Source: Ascidia mentula
Lineage: Eukaryota > Chordata > Ascidiacea > Phlebobranchia > Ascidiidae
Direction of reading: 5' to 3'
Length of the DNA: 64,000 bases
Assembly (NCBI GenBank): GCA_947561715.1
Contig: OX387202.1
Location: 8,879,001 to 8,943,000 of the forward strand
Shown here: in pieces, positions 30,058 through 41,346 of the stretch
Layout: each line of letters opens with the position of its first letter
How positions within the stretch are numbered: the first letter of the stretch is position 1
Program-made: the position numbers and the translations under genes
The notes under the pieces: model-generated
Database searches by the model: none
What the model was told of the DNA's origin: nothing
What the model saw: the letters and a program-made list of their open reading frames with translations, nothing else

Positions 30058-31076
30058 GTTATCATTTCGTCGAAATAAAAAAAAACTAAAATTTCATCAT
30101 GCATCACTACACACAATTACATGTTGAAAAAAGACAATATCCTTAACTCAATATTGCCCAAATAACGATACAAAATCAGATTTAAATACCAATTAATGCA
30201 ATATTCGAAGTAAACAACTTTACGTCCGATCAGAAGGAATATGATATACAGCGTACGGCCTAGGACGGAAGATGCACATTCCGAATATTAAATACGTGTG
30301 CCCAAAATACGCATTGACATCTTGTTCTACTTGCCTTGCCTGCATTTAAGGCAATTTTTAAAAATCGTCGATTCAGAACATTTTTTAAGTTGTAATCAAA
30401 CACGTCGCTGCTTCTTTAAGCTGGTCACTATGCTGCAAACTGTACAGTAGATCATGCAGCACTATTGTATTGTTGCGTCATAGACACGCATCTCTTGTTC
30501 AAATTATTTCGCTGGAGTCAGTCAACAATCGAGTTTAAATAAACTCTTTGCTTGTGTGAGTAGGTTTAAAGAAATTATCTCTTGCTTGTGTGAGTATAGG
30601 TTTAAAGAAATAATTCGTTGTTGAGTTAAGACAGAAACGGCCACGCTTTCGTCGAAGGAAAACTTAAAAGTAGACAATTGCATGGAGTAACTGTGCGTGC
30701 AGTCACGTCGTTGGAATATGAGCTATGAGTGCCCAAAATACGATTTGGCATCTTGTTCTACGTGCCCTGGGATACATTTGAGGCAATTTAAAAAAATTCG
30801 CCGGTTCGGAACAATTTCAAATTTTTGATCAAACATGTCGACTGAATTTGCACCTTCCGTCCTAGGCCGTATACGCTGTAGGCCTATGTCATATTCCATC
30901 TGATCGGACGTAAAGTTGTTTCCTTCGAGTATTGCATTAATTGGTATTTAAAATTGATTTTGTATCGTTATTTGGGCTATATTAAGTTTAGGATGTTGTC
31001 GTTTTGCAATATGTAATTGTGTGTAGTGATGCATGATGAAATTTTAGATTTTTTTTTATTGTGCCGAAATGATAAC
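30058..31076. mobile_element. 1-kb element with about 200-bp inverted terminal repeats
   Basis: The left arm, about 30058-30265, is repeated in inverted orientation at about 30850-31076. Both start GTTATCATTTCG and share long blocks such as aaatttcatcatgcatcact and acaactttacgtccgatcag. Inside, about 30293-30410 is repeated directly at about 30727-30842 (gtgcccaaaatacg ... gcatcttgttcta), and a short tandem pair (cttgcttgtgtgagta ... ggtttaaagaaat) lies at 30548-30610. No transposase is seen and no clear target duplication. Superfamily not assigned. Confidence 0.8.
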
Positions 31077-31782
31077 AATTTAGCAGCACAACGTAACCTC
31101 TGAACTGAAACTGACACTAGAGGCGCAGTTTTGGTGCAAACGGTGCATGCAAATCATGTATTAACTCCGCATAGTAAAAGTCGAATCGTTCTGTTATTAC
31201 TGCAGATTTAACAGCGAATAAAAGGCCAGATTGATAGAAAAAGTGGGTTTCTTGTTGGAAATCTCCTGCTTTGTTTCTACGGGTAATCCGTAAAAAATAA
31301 CAACCACACATTTTACGCACTTTGAGGGGGTTACCCAAAATGTAGAATGTGTCTTAGGAATTGAGTGGCTTGTTTGATTGACCATATGTCATCGACTGCA
31401 AAAGTTACATGCGTGGGAGCGCCAAGAGAGTTAACAAGTAAGTATATAATGCATGTATGGTACATAGGCCAGATTGGAAAAAATGTCGTGATCCGCGCAA
31501 TATTAATGAGCTAATGCATTAACATACGAAAAAACGTTGCAATCGTCCGCGCAATTAAAGATCGCCGTAACGAAATCCTCCGCGCAAAAAACAAACTTTC
31601 CAATCTGGTACATAGGGACGTGGTTCTATATTTAATATTACTGTATTGCGTGTATTGTGAATGGATTCGATGTTCTCCTAACGAGTCTGACTTCAGTTTA
31701 CAGCCATGCTTGCTGCCAATAAAAGATGTAATTTTTTTGTAAGAAACTTATTAAGACATTTTTTTCAAGTGTGATGATGGAT

Positions 31783-32621
31783 ATTCATGGTTCTGACTGT
31801 GTGATCAATCAGTCCAACATCACAATTCTGCAGGTAAAGATTGGCTGAAAAATGCATTGGTTTAGATAGGACTTCTTCCATAAAGCGCATGTGGTGCAGT
31901 GATAAATCCTTTTGGGGAAAAATTGCATTCAGGGAAAGCAGAAATTGTCGAGGAATACTACTACCAAGCACCAAAAACAAAAATTTACCTATGGGCAATT
32001 AAAAGCACCTGGAAGCTGGAATTAACCACAACTAGCACATCGGGCAATTACTTGGCTTTGGTGTTTGCTTTTACTGCTGCAATTGAGTTTTGGAAAATTG
32101 CAACAAATGGATACAAGATTTTAGAATTTCATAAAGATTGATATCTTTTGCACGACTTTCTAAACTAACCTACAGAAGACTTGTCATTAAATTTAGGAGA
32201 ATATAGCCCTTGGTTAGGCAAATAAATCTGCTGGCATAAACTAGAGGCTTGTTGCTTGAAACACTGACCTAGAAAATTAGGAGAACACATTTATTATTTG
32301 AGTTTGTGTCTTTTGCTTCACATACTGCAATTTTCCACACTTATCAGATAGAAAAGGACACACTATAAATTGTTGTCATTTTATCCAGCTGATTTCTTCA
32401 CCTAAAACTCAATTGTTTGTTTGTTTTTGGTGTCTGATACTCATATTCCTAGACAGTTTCTGCTTTGTCTAAACATAAAATTTTCCTCAAATAAAAGGTG
32501 TACCACTGAGCTACATGCATTTTAATGAAGAACTCCTCCTCTAAACTAATGCGTTTTATCCAATCTTTACCTGCAGAATTGTGACATCAGACCCATTGTT
32601 GAATAAAGTCCAAACCATGAA
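31783..32621. mobile_element. Inverted-repeat element, copy upstream of DHODH (long form)
   Basis: The left end (attcatggttctgactgtgt..., with ccaacatcacaattctgcag, attggtttagata and ggaaagcagaaattgtcgag) matches the element at 36247-36597. The right end (tttacctgcagaattgtgac ... aaaccatgaa) is its inverted counterpart. This copy is about 490 bp longer, with unrelated sequence in the middle (roughly 32010-32505). Its right end is about 200 bases before the DHODH start codon, so it may contribute to that promoter region. Confidence 0.75.
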
Positions 32622-32826
32622 GTGAGTTTTCCCTCCAGCAAGTAGACGGTTGAAAACATTTTTATGTTGTGCTGTTTGCATATGTGCAGTCCTGCGAAGC
32701 AATAAATAATTAGTTTAATTTTTTTATATTTTTGTTGAACTTAACCATTTAACAAATTTGCCTATTTGCTTCAGAAATATTCTGCAGTTGAACCTGTTTT
32801 AGTTTTGTGGGTTTTTTTGTCAAGAA

Positions 32827-35800
32827 ATGAAATCTAAAGTTAAGGTAGGTATTTGTCATAGGTGGAATTTTACATAATTATAATTGTATCCTGATACTTC
32901 TTTTTCATAGATTGCAATATTATAAAAGACAGTAATATTTTGTATTGAAATTACGAATATTATTCAATGGTTTCTCACGACCAATTTATACCACTTAAAA
33001 ATGATCTGTGTAACCAAAAAAAAATAGAACAAATGGTTATAGATGTTTAAATCAGTATTTCTATTTTTGCACAAAAGACATAAATGAACAATACATAAAA
33101 ACGATACAATGCCATGACCACTAATAAACCTTAGAGGTTATTGTGTCATATGTCAATGTGATTTCCTCACAAAGAATCATTGGATCACAAGATCTTAAGC
33201 TCTATAAATCGGTGCCAGTGCAAATGTTTATGTTTCTGGTCCACATGTGTAAATGTTGGGAACCACTGGTTTAATTGTTTTTCATTGATTACATTATTAA
33301 ACTCATGTGATGCTTTTACTATTTCAGCCATTGTTGGAAGGCATTTGTGTTGTTTTTGGTGGGGCTGCATCTTTCTGTGGCTATGAGATCTATACAGAAA
33401 ACCAAAAGTTTTATTCCAATTGTTTAATGCCAATGCTCCATCAGCTTCTCAGTCCTGAAAATGCACATAAAGCTGCTGTGAAGATTTTGTCTTGGAGCTT
33501 GTTGCCTGCTACAACATACATTGATGACAAATCATTGGTAATCATCAGTTGTGGGAATGATGCCAAATCCAAAAGATATTTTCTATCAAACAACTTTAAA
33601 CTGTAGTGTTGTAAACCTACAGTTTAGGGATGGTCAACCTATGCTTGCATGATTACAAGTGTTGTACTATACACCATAGGTAAATGAAAAAAACACAGCA
33701 AGACTTCATCAGGGTCAAATGCCACAATTTAAACATGAACCATTCAATATTTAAATGCACAAAAAGAAAAAAAGGGATATGTTAACACTGCTTGTAAGAT
33801 CACCTGATAGGAGAAAAATCAAACTACGGGAGGCACAGCAGACTCTAGCCTTAAAATAGCTTATTTTTATTCAAGTGTGACGGCTTCATATGTTTAAATG
33901 CAATTTTGGCATGCAACGCCTGGTTAAAAATCCACTGTATGTGTATTTGAGCACTCAACTGCTTTTATGTAGTAAAATAATTTGGCATTGAAAGTCTTAA
34001 AGGATTACAGTGGTGCAAAATTTTGTGTGACACATCAGAATTAAAAGCAAAAAAAAACGTTGATGGAAAACAGGTTGGCCACCCCTACTAAACTTTTTAT
34101 TTATATAATTGTTTGATGAATCAGTGTAAAATATAATGTTGTCTTTACCTTGGAATGTAACTGTTGCAGAAGCAAAATATTTGGACAAAAGAATTTCAGA
34201 ATCCTGTTGGAATCGCAGCTGGTTTTGATAAAGATGCAGAGGCAATGGTTGGGTTGACAAAATTAGGATTTGGTTTCATAGAAGTTGGAAGTGTAACACC
34301 TCTGCCACAAATAGGAAACCCAAAGCCAAGAGTCTTTCGTCTTAATGAAGACAAAGCTGTCATTAACAGGTGGGGCATTAATGCAACAACTTAAAAAGTC
34401 CTGAAATTATAAGTGCAACTCACACCAAAATGATGTTACATGAATTTCTTGCTCATAAGACAAGCATTAGATTTGGGGATTAGCTTATATTTTTGGATGG
34501 GCACGAGACAAAACAAATGATGTGAGAATAGCAGTCACAAAATTCTTTTTAAATAACATTTACAAAATTGTGGCAATACCTGTATTTCATTTTAATGTTT
34601 TTCTGTTGCCACCACTTTAATTACAAAAGGTACATGGTGACAACACTAATATTTTATGAGCAGTAGGTTTGGATGAAATGCTTTCACCAAACTGGTATTA
34701 AAAAATTACCAGAAAAATTGTGAATTTGCATTGTAAATTGAATGGTGCATTATACAAATCATTTACTCCAACTATAGTTTGGTATCTTTATTGTTATTCT
34801 GTTTGTCAAAGTCCTTGAATGGTCTAAGATTAAAAGTAAATATTCTTTTTTGTTTTAACAATTAGTTAGTTGTGGCATTTTTAAGCGCAATCTATGACAA
34901 AGGCAGCAAACATTTCAGCATGGATTTAAATCATTTTAGGTATGGATTTAACAGCTGTGGACATAATGCAGCTTCTCAGAGGCTAAACATGTTTGTTAAT
35001 CTACAGAGAAAAGGTTTGTGTCAAACAAAAAATGTGCATTGAAAAACTGCATTGATAAAAAAATTGTTGTTAACATACAAAGTTGCTTTCACATTAAAAT
35101 CAACTAAAACGTAGTAATGCCCAAATTTGTCCTCAAACACTTTAACATTTACTTATATTTTTTTGTTGCAAAAGATTTGTTTTTCAGAAAAACCTATACT
35201 TGGAATAAATTTGGGAAAAAACAAAACTTCATTGGATGCTGTAGGAGATTATGTCAGTGGTGTTAAATGTCTTGGTGAATTTTCAGATTACATTGTCATC
35301 AATATATCAAGTCCAAACACTTTAGGCTTGAGAAATCTCCAACAGAAAAAAAACCTATCAGAATTATGTGAAGCAGTAATACTACCTTTGGTATTTTGTA
35401 AACCTGTTTATTGTTTTATTGAACTTAATTTCAGGTAATTATTGAAAGAAACAAATTGGAAAAGAAACCTTTGGTGCTTGTGAAAATTGCACCAGATCTA
35501 TCTGATGAAGATAAGAGAGATATTTCAGAAGTTGTCCTGAAGGTCATTAACATTATTTATTTAAATTTTTCTGTTCCAATATTTGATTTGAATACAATTT
35601 TGTCCTTGAAGTACAGTTTGTACAACGGTTTCCGTATAAAACATCGTTACGAAGCCATTAAAAACTGTAATGTGGTTTTCAGCTAAACATTGATGGTCTG
35701 ATAGTGAGTAACACCACAGTAAAAAGACCAAATAGCCTTGTAAGTCCAAACAAAGTGGAAATGGGAGGGCTCTCTGGTCCTCCAATTCGTGACACCTCAA

Positions 35801-36162
35801 CAAACCTGATAAGTGAAATGTACCAACTTACCCAAGGTAAATCAACAAAACATAATTTTTACACAATGGGGTGTTACTAATTTGCTTTTATTTTAAGTAT
35901 TGTCTTTTTGTTTACATGACGTTTCTTTATTATTTTGATTCAATATTCAGGCAAAATACCAATTATTGGAGTTGGTGGAATCACAAATGGAACTGATGCC
36001 TATAATAAAATTAAAGCCGGGGCATCCCTTGTTCAAATTTACACAGTGATGATATATGAAGGACCTCCTATAGTAACCAGCATTAAAAAACAATTGGTTA
36101 ATTTGTTGCATGAAGATGGGTATGATAATATTTCTCAAGCAATTGGAGCAAACCATCGATAG
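32827..36162 (+). CDS. DHODH: Dihydroorotate dehydrogenase (quinone), mitochondrial, eight exons
   Basis: Class 2 DHODH: FMN enzyme of the mitochondrial inner membrane that oxidises dihydroorotate to orotate with ubiquinone, step four of pyrimidine synthesis. Exons: 32827-32844, 33328-33537, 34170-34369, 34940-35013, 35188-35375, 35435-35542, 35683-35836, 35951-36162, joining in frame to 387 residues (human 395). The tiny first exon (MKSKVK) leads into a hydrophobic segment ([15 protein letters not shown]) that fits the membrane anchor. Motifs: [48 protein letters not shown] (catalytic Ser region), [15 protein letters not shown] and [10 protein letters not shown]. The acceptor-like gtttttttgtcaag ends two bases before the ATG, so a spliced leader or 5' UTR intron is possible. 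Flanked on both sides by copies of one inverted-repeat element. Confidence 0.93.
33625..34087. mobile_element. Old hAT-type element in DHODH intron 2
   Basis: The left end TAGGGATGGTCAACCT and right end AGGTTGGCCACCCCTA form a 16-bp imperfect inverted repeat of the classic hAT TAGGGGTGGCCAACCT type. The flanking 8-mers ctacagtt and ctaaactt match at six of eight positions, consistent with a decayed target duplication. There is no coding capacity. Confidence 0.7.
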
Positions 36163-36246
36163 TGAAAGTTATTTTTTGTGTATCTACCATGTGTTTATTA
36201 CATTGTTCTTTAAAGCAACAATATTATTCAAATGTTTCTGGATATA

Positions 36247-36597
36247 ATTCATGATTCCGACTTGGCGTCATTGGTAAGTCTGACGTCACAATGCTGTACA
36301 TAAAGATTGACTGAAAATGTATTGGTTTAGAAAGTTCTTCAATAAAACGCAGCATAAACTGTTTTTTGGGAAAATTTCACGTTTAGACAAAGCAGAAATT
36401 GTGGAGGAATGTGTGTTGTCGAGCACCAAACACGAAAATCGTCTGGAACGTTTTTTTTTTCTCGCAAAAGGACTTTTCGCTGCGTTACACGCGGCTTGTT
36501 GAAGAACTCTTATCTAAACCAATTCATACTTACGCAATTTTTACCTGCAGCATTGTGACGTCAGACCGATTGATGACCAAAAGTCTTAACCATGAAT
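36247..36597. mobile_element. Inverted-repeat element, copy downstream of DHODH (short form)
   Basis: The left arm (attcatgattccgacttggc, then gtctgacgtcacaatgctg, ttggtttagaaag) is repeated inverted at the right end (cagcattgtgacgtcagac ... taaccatgaat). The arms are about 110 bp and imperfect, enclosing a short middle. It is the same family as 31783-32621. A perfect CRE-like TGACGTCA sits in neither arm exactly (left tgacgtcaca, right gtgacgtcag, one base away). Confidence 0.78.
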
Positions 36598-39383
36598 ACC
36601 GTTGATTTTTCTTTTTAACAAAATGCACAATGAGGTGTATTACTAGTCCCAAACAACAACAAATTAACATGCAACAACCTCAGAAAAGTATTGCAAAAAT
36701 AAAATCCTCAACGGGAATTACCCTCAATGAGATATAACTCTTATGCAATACACATTTTGGGCATAAAATTGTGTTCGATTATACTCCAGGAATCCTATGC
36801 TAAACTCAGCAATAGTGAAAAATCGTTAATTTCGAGAATAAATACAAGCAATCGTAATTATGGATCTTAAGAAGCACTTCCGTTGCCTAAAACTTTAAAA
36901 TAAAATTACATCCTATGCATTAAGTTGAACAGAGAGAAGTCAAATTGACAAAATTTGCGAGACAGGTTATCAATGTGCATTTTTTATCATGAAATATAGC
37001 TTATTTTTTTGCATTCGGGTCTTGCGCCACACAGCTCCTATGCTGCAGTACAACATAGGATATTCCCAATTAGGTGCTTATAAGGGCTTCGCAAGTTTAT
37101 TACTACTATACGATTTGTGTACTTGATATTTATAGAAGCAAATTGAAAATCCGCTGTTTACTATATCGTACTTGCACAAAGCTGGCAATTTAGCTTCGGC
37201 GAACGCTGAGAAAGAAATACGCCACTTCGTTTTTATTTATTTAATCATATCGCAAATAAATAATCGAATCCGTCTACCTGGGCTGTATATGAGGGCCAGG
37301 ACATTTTATACTTGTCATTATATTTCATTGCAGTTGGGAACACGTTCTGTGCTGCGTAAACACCAAAAAGATTGTTGTACTTACATCCAAATCATTACAA
37401 TTGTCGGTGCTTTTCTTCATTTTTTTTCTTCGTCTTTTATCCCTGGGCTGATATTCGTTTATGTTATTTCTTTTCATGTGATGGTGAATTTTGAAAATTT
37501 GTACGTGTTGCAAAAAACTGACAGCATCCCCCTTTTGGGCCTGGATATATATGTTCTAATGTTTCAATTGAGTTGTGTTCTCTTCCAGCAACAAACAGGA
37601 GCAATTTAAGATCGCGTGTCTTTGGCATGTCGCCAACTCTTAATTTTTAAAGGCATAAAATTTGTTTTGGTACAAATAGGTTTTTTGGGTGGAAATAGGT
37701 TATAGCAAACTGTCTGGGATATATTTATTCCGCTGCTGACCGAACACCATAGACCAGCCATGCCTTGTATAATCGTTTGTTTGGCGACAATATAGGCACC
37801 TTGAAATCTTGGTGGGTCGTTGACGTTATCTGTTTTTAATTCCGTTTTGATCATGTACGACTTGATGTACCACATCTGCTTCGAATTTGGTCAATACGAG
37901 ATTGTCATAGACCAGTGATGCTCTTTTTTCGACGGATTGTGTTTGAACCAATAAATGTCCGCAGTGATATGCGATAACACGGAAAATATTCGGTTTCGAC
38001 CTACAGCGAATATTCGACCGCAAATTGAATATTTCATAACGTCATGAATTTTCTTGTTGGACGCAAAAAATTACACGCACCGTTGTAATTCCGATTTATT
38101 GACGTGATTCTATTCTTAATCCTAAATCGTTATTCGTATGCCAATGTTTCCTCCATACAATCCCAATTTAATGCAAAATCCATTAACAATGCGCGATTCC
38201 AGGCCGCATATCAATATTAAATCCCCAAAATCTAGTTTTGAAGGCTATCACCATTAATACCCATACTGAGTGATTTGCTTTTTTGCCAACAACAATTCCT
38301 GTGGTCAGTGACCCATGAAGATCTACTTGTACTATTCATAGAGAAAAAAAATTGATTGCATGCAGCTGCATCCGCCAAAACACAGCAAGGATCTGAGGAG
38401 CCTCCAGGAGGATCTTTTGTCCTATAGGATAGCAAAAACAGTCCCAGGGGGCAACCAAAGCAATTTTCCTGTGACAATTTTTTTGCCATTGCGTAGAAAA
38501 GGGTTAGGGCCAACATTAAATTGCAAATTGGATGAGGTTTTTGTGATTCATTTTTTCGCAAAACCATCTTACATTTTTTTGCAGCCCATTTTGCTAAAAT
38601 AATGACTGATCGGGGGCCGAAATGCCCCCTAGGTGGTGCTTTAAGCAACTATCTTGCAACTAATTTTCACCTTACTGTGTAGCTAAGAGGCGAGCCTAAC
38701 ATAAAATCACAAATTAAGGTATACTTCTGTGATTCAATTTTGAGCTACATCCCCTTGAACATTTTGATGGTTTTTCAACTAAACTTTTCACAGCACCCTG
38801 CACCAAACGTCTGACTGACTGAAAAGAGCAAAAAATGCACTAAAACTGCACCAAACACGCTGAAAATCGCCCTGGATACACCATGTTGCTCATTCAACCA
38901 GAAAATTGACCCCAATGCATCACCGGTTGCCTTGTGACGAAACTGCGACTCTCTATGACAGGGGAGTACAAGACGGGCATTCCCCGCGGGCAAAACTATT
39001 TTAATAGAATTACTGATATGCGGTCTTCCAATCACCAAATGTAGGATTCGCGGTAAATATTGGGAACCGTTCGGCACATTCCTGAATGTTTGTTGTTCAA
39101 TTGTGCACTTGCCCCTAATGTAGCTATTGCTGCTAAGTTTACATAACTTCAGGAATTGTCGCACGTGTCTATTAAAATTTCTTTACAGGCCTCATTTGAC
39201 CTGTGGGCCACCGCTGCTGTATAGTTGCTAACATTAAACAGAAACGTGACACAAGAAAAAAAAACTCTCTTCAGAAGGTGAATATTATTTTTGCAAAGAG
39301 TTTGAATTCACAATTGCGATTTAAAAAAATATTTGTGGACAAGCTGAATTCAATGGAAGCCAATCAGCAACATCCTGGTATAA
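36598..39383. other. Intergenic between convergent DHODH and RMDN1
   Basis: I see no supported gene. The end near 39180-39222 (ggcctcatttgacctgtggg, ccaccgctgctg) resembles a hAT terminus in reverse orientation, but I could not find its partner. Open frames at 37172-37609, 38232-38648 and 38775-39164 lack recognisable domains or splice context. Confidence 0.4.
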
Positions 39384-41221
39384 TCATTTCCCAATCAAAC
39401 TTTTCATCAATAACTCTGCTTCACTTTTTACCTAAAACAACAAATTCATGTTAGTTTCTGAAATACAAAGTGTGGGGTTTGTTGTATAAATTTCCACTCT
39501 CTTAACTAAGCAAGTGCAGCTAAGAACATAAAATCTGCTCGCCCACATGAAATAATTATGATTAGTCAAGGAATTTTAGAAAATATTTAACCTGTTCATC
39601 TTCTGCTGTTACAATTGGGAAATCTATTGCTCGTCCAAAAAATAACATGGCTCGCTTTTTGTCGCCTATCTTCATGTAAGTTTTACCCAACAGTAACAGG
39701 TTGGCACTATAGAAATTGGGCTCAACTGTAATTAACAAATATTTGTTACTTTACAAATAAATAACAAAAAATAGTTGGACAACACATATTTTTGTATATA
39801 TTTAAGTCAATGCCCAACTGGCTTGTCATCTTTTTGCAAATATTCGCATCAAAAATTAATTATAGCGATTACTACCTCTTTCAGCCTGCATGAAGTAGTT
39901 AGCAGCTTCTTGGAATGTTGATGTAGGTGGAGTGGCAAATATAAAACCTGCAATTGTTCGTTGCCAGCCTGGCATGTCAGCAAAAACATAGCACCACATG
40001 CCAAGGCAGTGCAAAGTAGTTGCATCCTTTGGGTTTAACTCAATGGCCCTCTGGGACAATAAAACAATTAAAATCCAAACAAAATGTCGGTAGTTTCATT
40101 TTTTACAGGCTAAATTTACACCTTGTGGTGTCAAATAAATTTATATTTTTTTGGCATGATTAGCATTTTACTATTTAAAACAATACATGATAGTACCTGT
40201 AAATGATCACGGATTATGAAAGCATTGGAAATTTTTGTTTTTGTCCCTTCATAATCACCAACATCGCCAATTGTAATTGCGTACCACTTATGTGAGGCAA
40301 AATTGTGCTCATCCATTTCTAATGACTTTTTTGCAAATTCAAATGCTTCATAAATGAGTGATTTCTTTTCTTCTTTTGATATATCAACAACTTTAAGTGC
40401 AAGGTCCCGAGCAGCTCGGCATATCCTCCATAAAATTTCTGCATCTTCTGTATTTTCATATCTATACAAATAAGAGTTAAATCTGCATAAATTGAAGTTA
40501 TTGCAAAACTGCAATGTTCTGTAATTTTATCCATACAATTTTGCTTGGCGTTTACAAGTGCAAAATAATATAAATTTCAAATCCTTTACATCATAAAATC
40601 TTTCTCATGTTTATAATGCTACATTACTGTTTTAAGTGCTGGTATAAATCTCTTGGGTGAATGTTGTTGTTGTACATTCTGTCTGCCTCTTGAATGATTA
40701 AACTGTTATCTACAGAACATTCATTTGTTACAGAGAATTTTACTCCTTTGTATGAAGTTTACGACTAACCTTTTTGTTTATTTTCTTGACACATGACAGG
40801 ATGTTTACAAAGGGTGTATGTTGCATATGCACAAGATGAAAAAATGGCAAGTCTCTTGGAATGTCCATGATGCCCAGTCTAGCAAACAAATAACATATGT
40901 CAAATCACTATTCATTTTACTTAAACAAGGATAGAAAATTAAGATTTATCTGTATTATCCAAATGTTTATTTAAGAAACAAACTTTGTCACTGTAGACAA
41001 ATTAATTTTTCTGTACATAAACACTATTATATAGATCGCCTGTAATTTTTCTAGAGGTTTGCATATTACTAATCATAAAAATTACTGGCATTGATTATGG
41101 CGCCATTGCCTTCATGATACTTTCAATGTCATTTAACAGTTCCCAAAACAAAAGTTACCTTAAAAATATAGGCACAGGCAAATCTGAAAAATCTGGTGGA
41201 AAATCTTCTAGTTGTCATCAT
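39384..41221 (-). CDS. RMDN1: Regulator of microtubule dynamics protein 1 homologue, seven exons
   Basis: TPR-like protein of the RMDN/FAM82 family; vertebrate RMDN1 is mitochondrial and RMDN3 (PTPIP51) tethers mitochondria to ER. Minus-strand exons: 41221-41159, 40878-40770, 40709-40628, 40461-40197, 40050-39876, 39725-39592, 39431-39384, joining in frame to 291 residues (human RMDN1 about 314). The start MMTTRRFSTRFFRFACAY is Arg-rich with no acids, as expected of a mitochondrial presequence. The core is highly family-like: ADRMYNNN, ASHKWYAITIGDVGDYEG, KISNAFIIRDHL, AIELNPKDATTLHCLGMWCY, FATPPTSTFQEA and NLLLLGKTYMK. The first three exons were found by frame and splice signals and are less certain than the last four. 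The ATG is only 125 bases after the TTI1 stop codon on the same strand. Confidence 0.88.
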
Positions 41222-41346
41222 GCAAAATAACACTATTTTCAGATTTATAAAGGTTTGTATATTGCATCTAACAGGAAAAAAAAGATAAATGCAAATAAAC
41301 ACAGTTAATTTAATCTATTTGATGAAAATTAACTTTCACATGCATT

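Noticed and set aside
37172..37609. 145-codon open frame between DHODH and RMDN1
   Set aside because: Low-complexity, no domain, no start or splice context; AT-rich DNA yields such frames by chance.
38232..38648. 138-codon minus-strand frame
   Set aside because: No recognisable protein family; composition suggests repeat-derived sequence.
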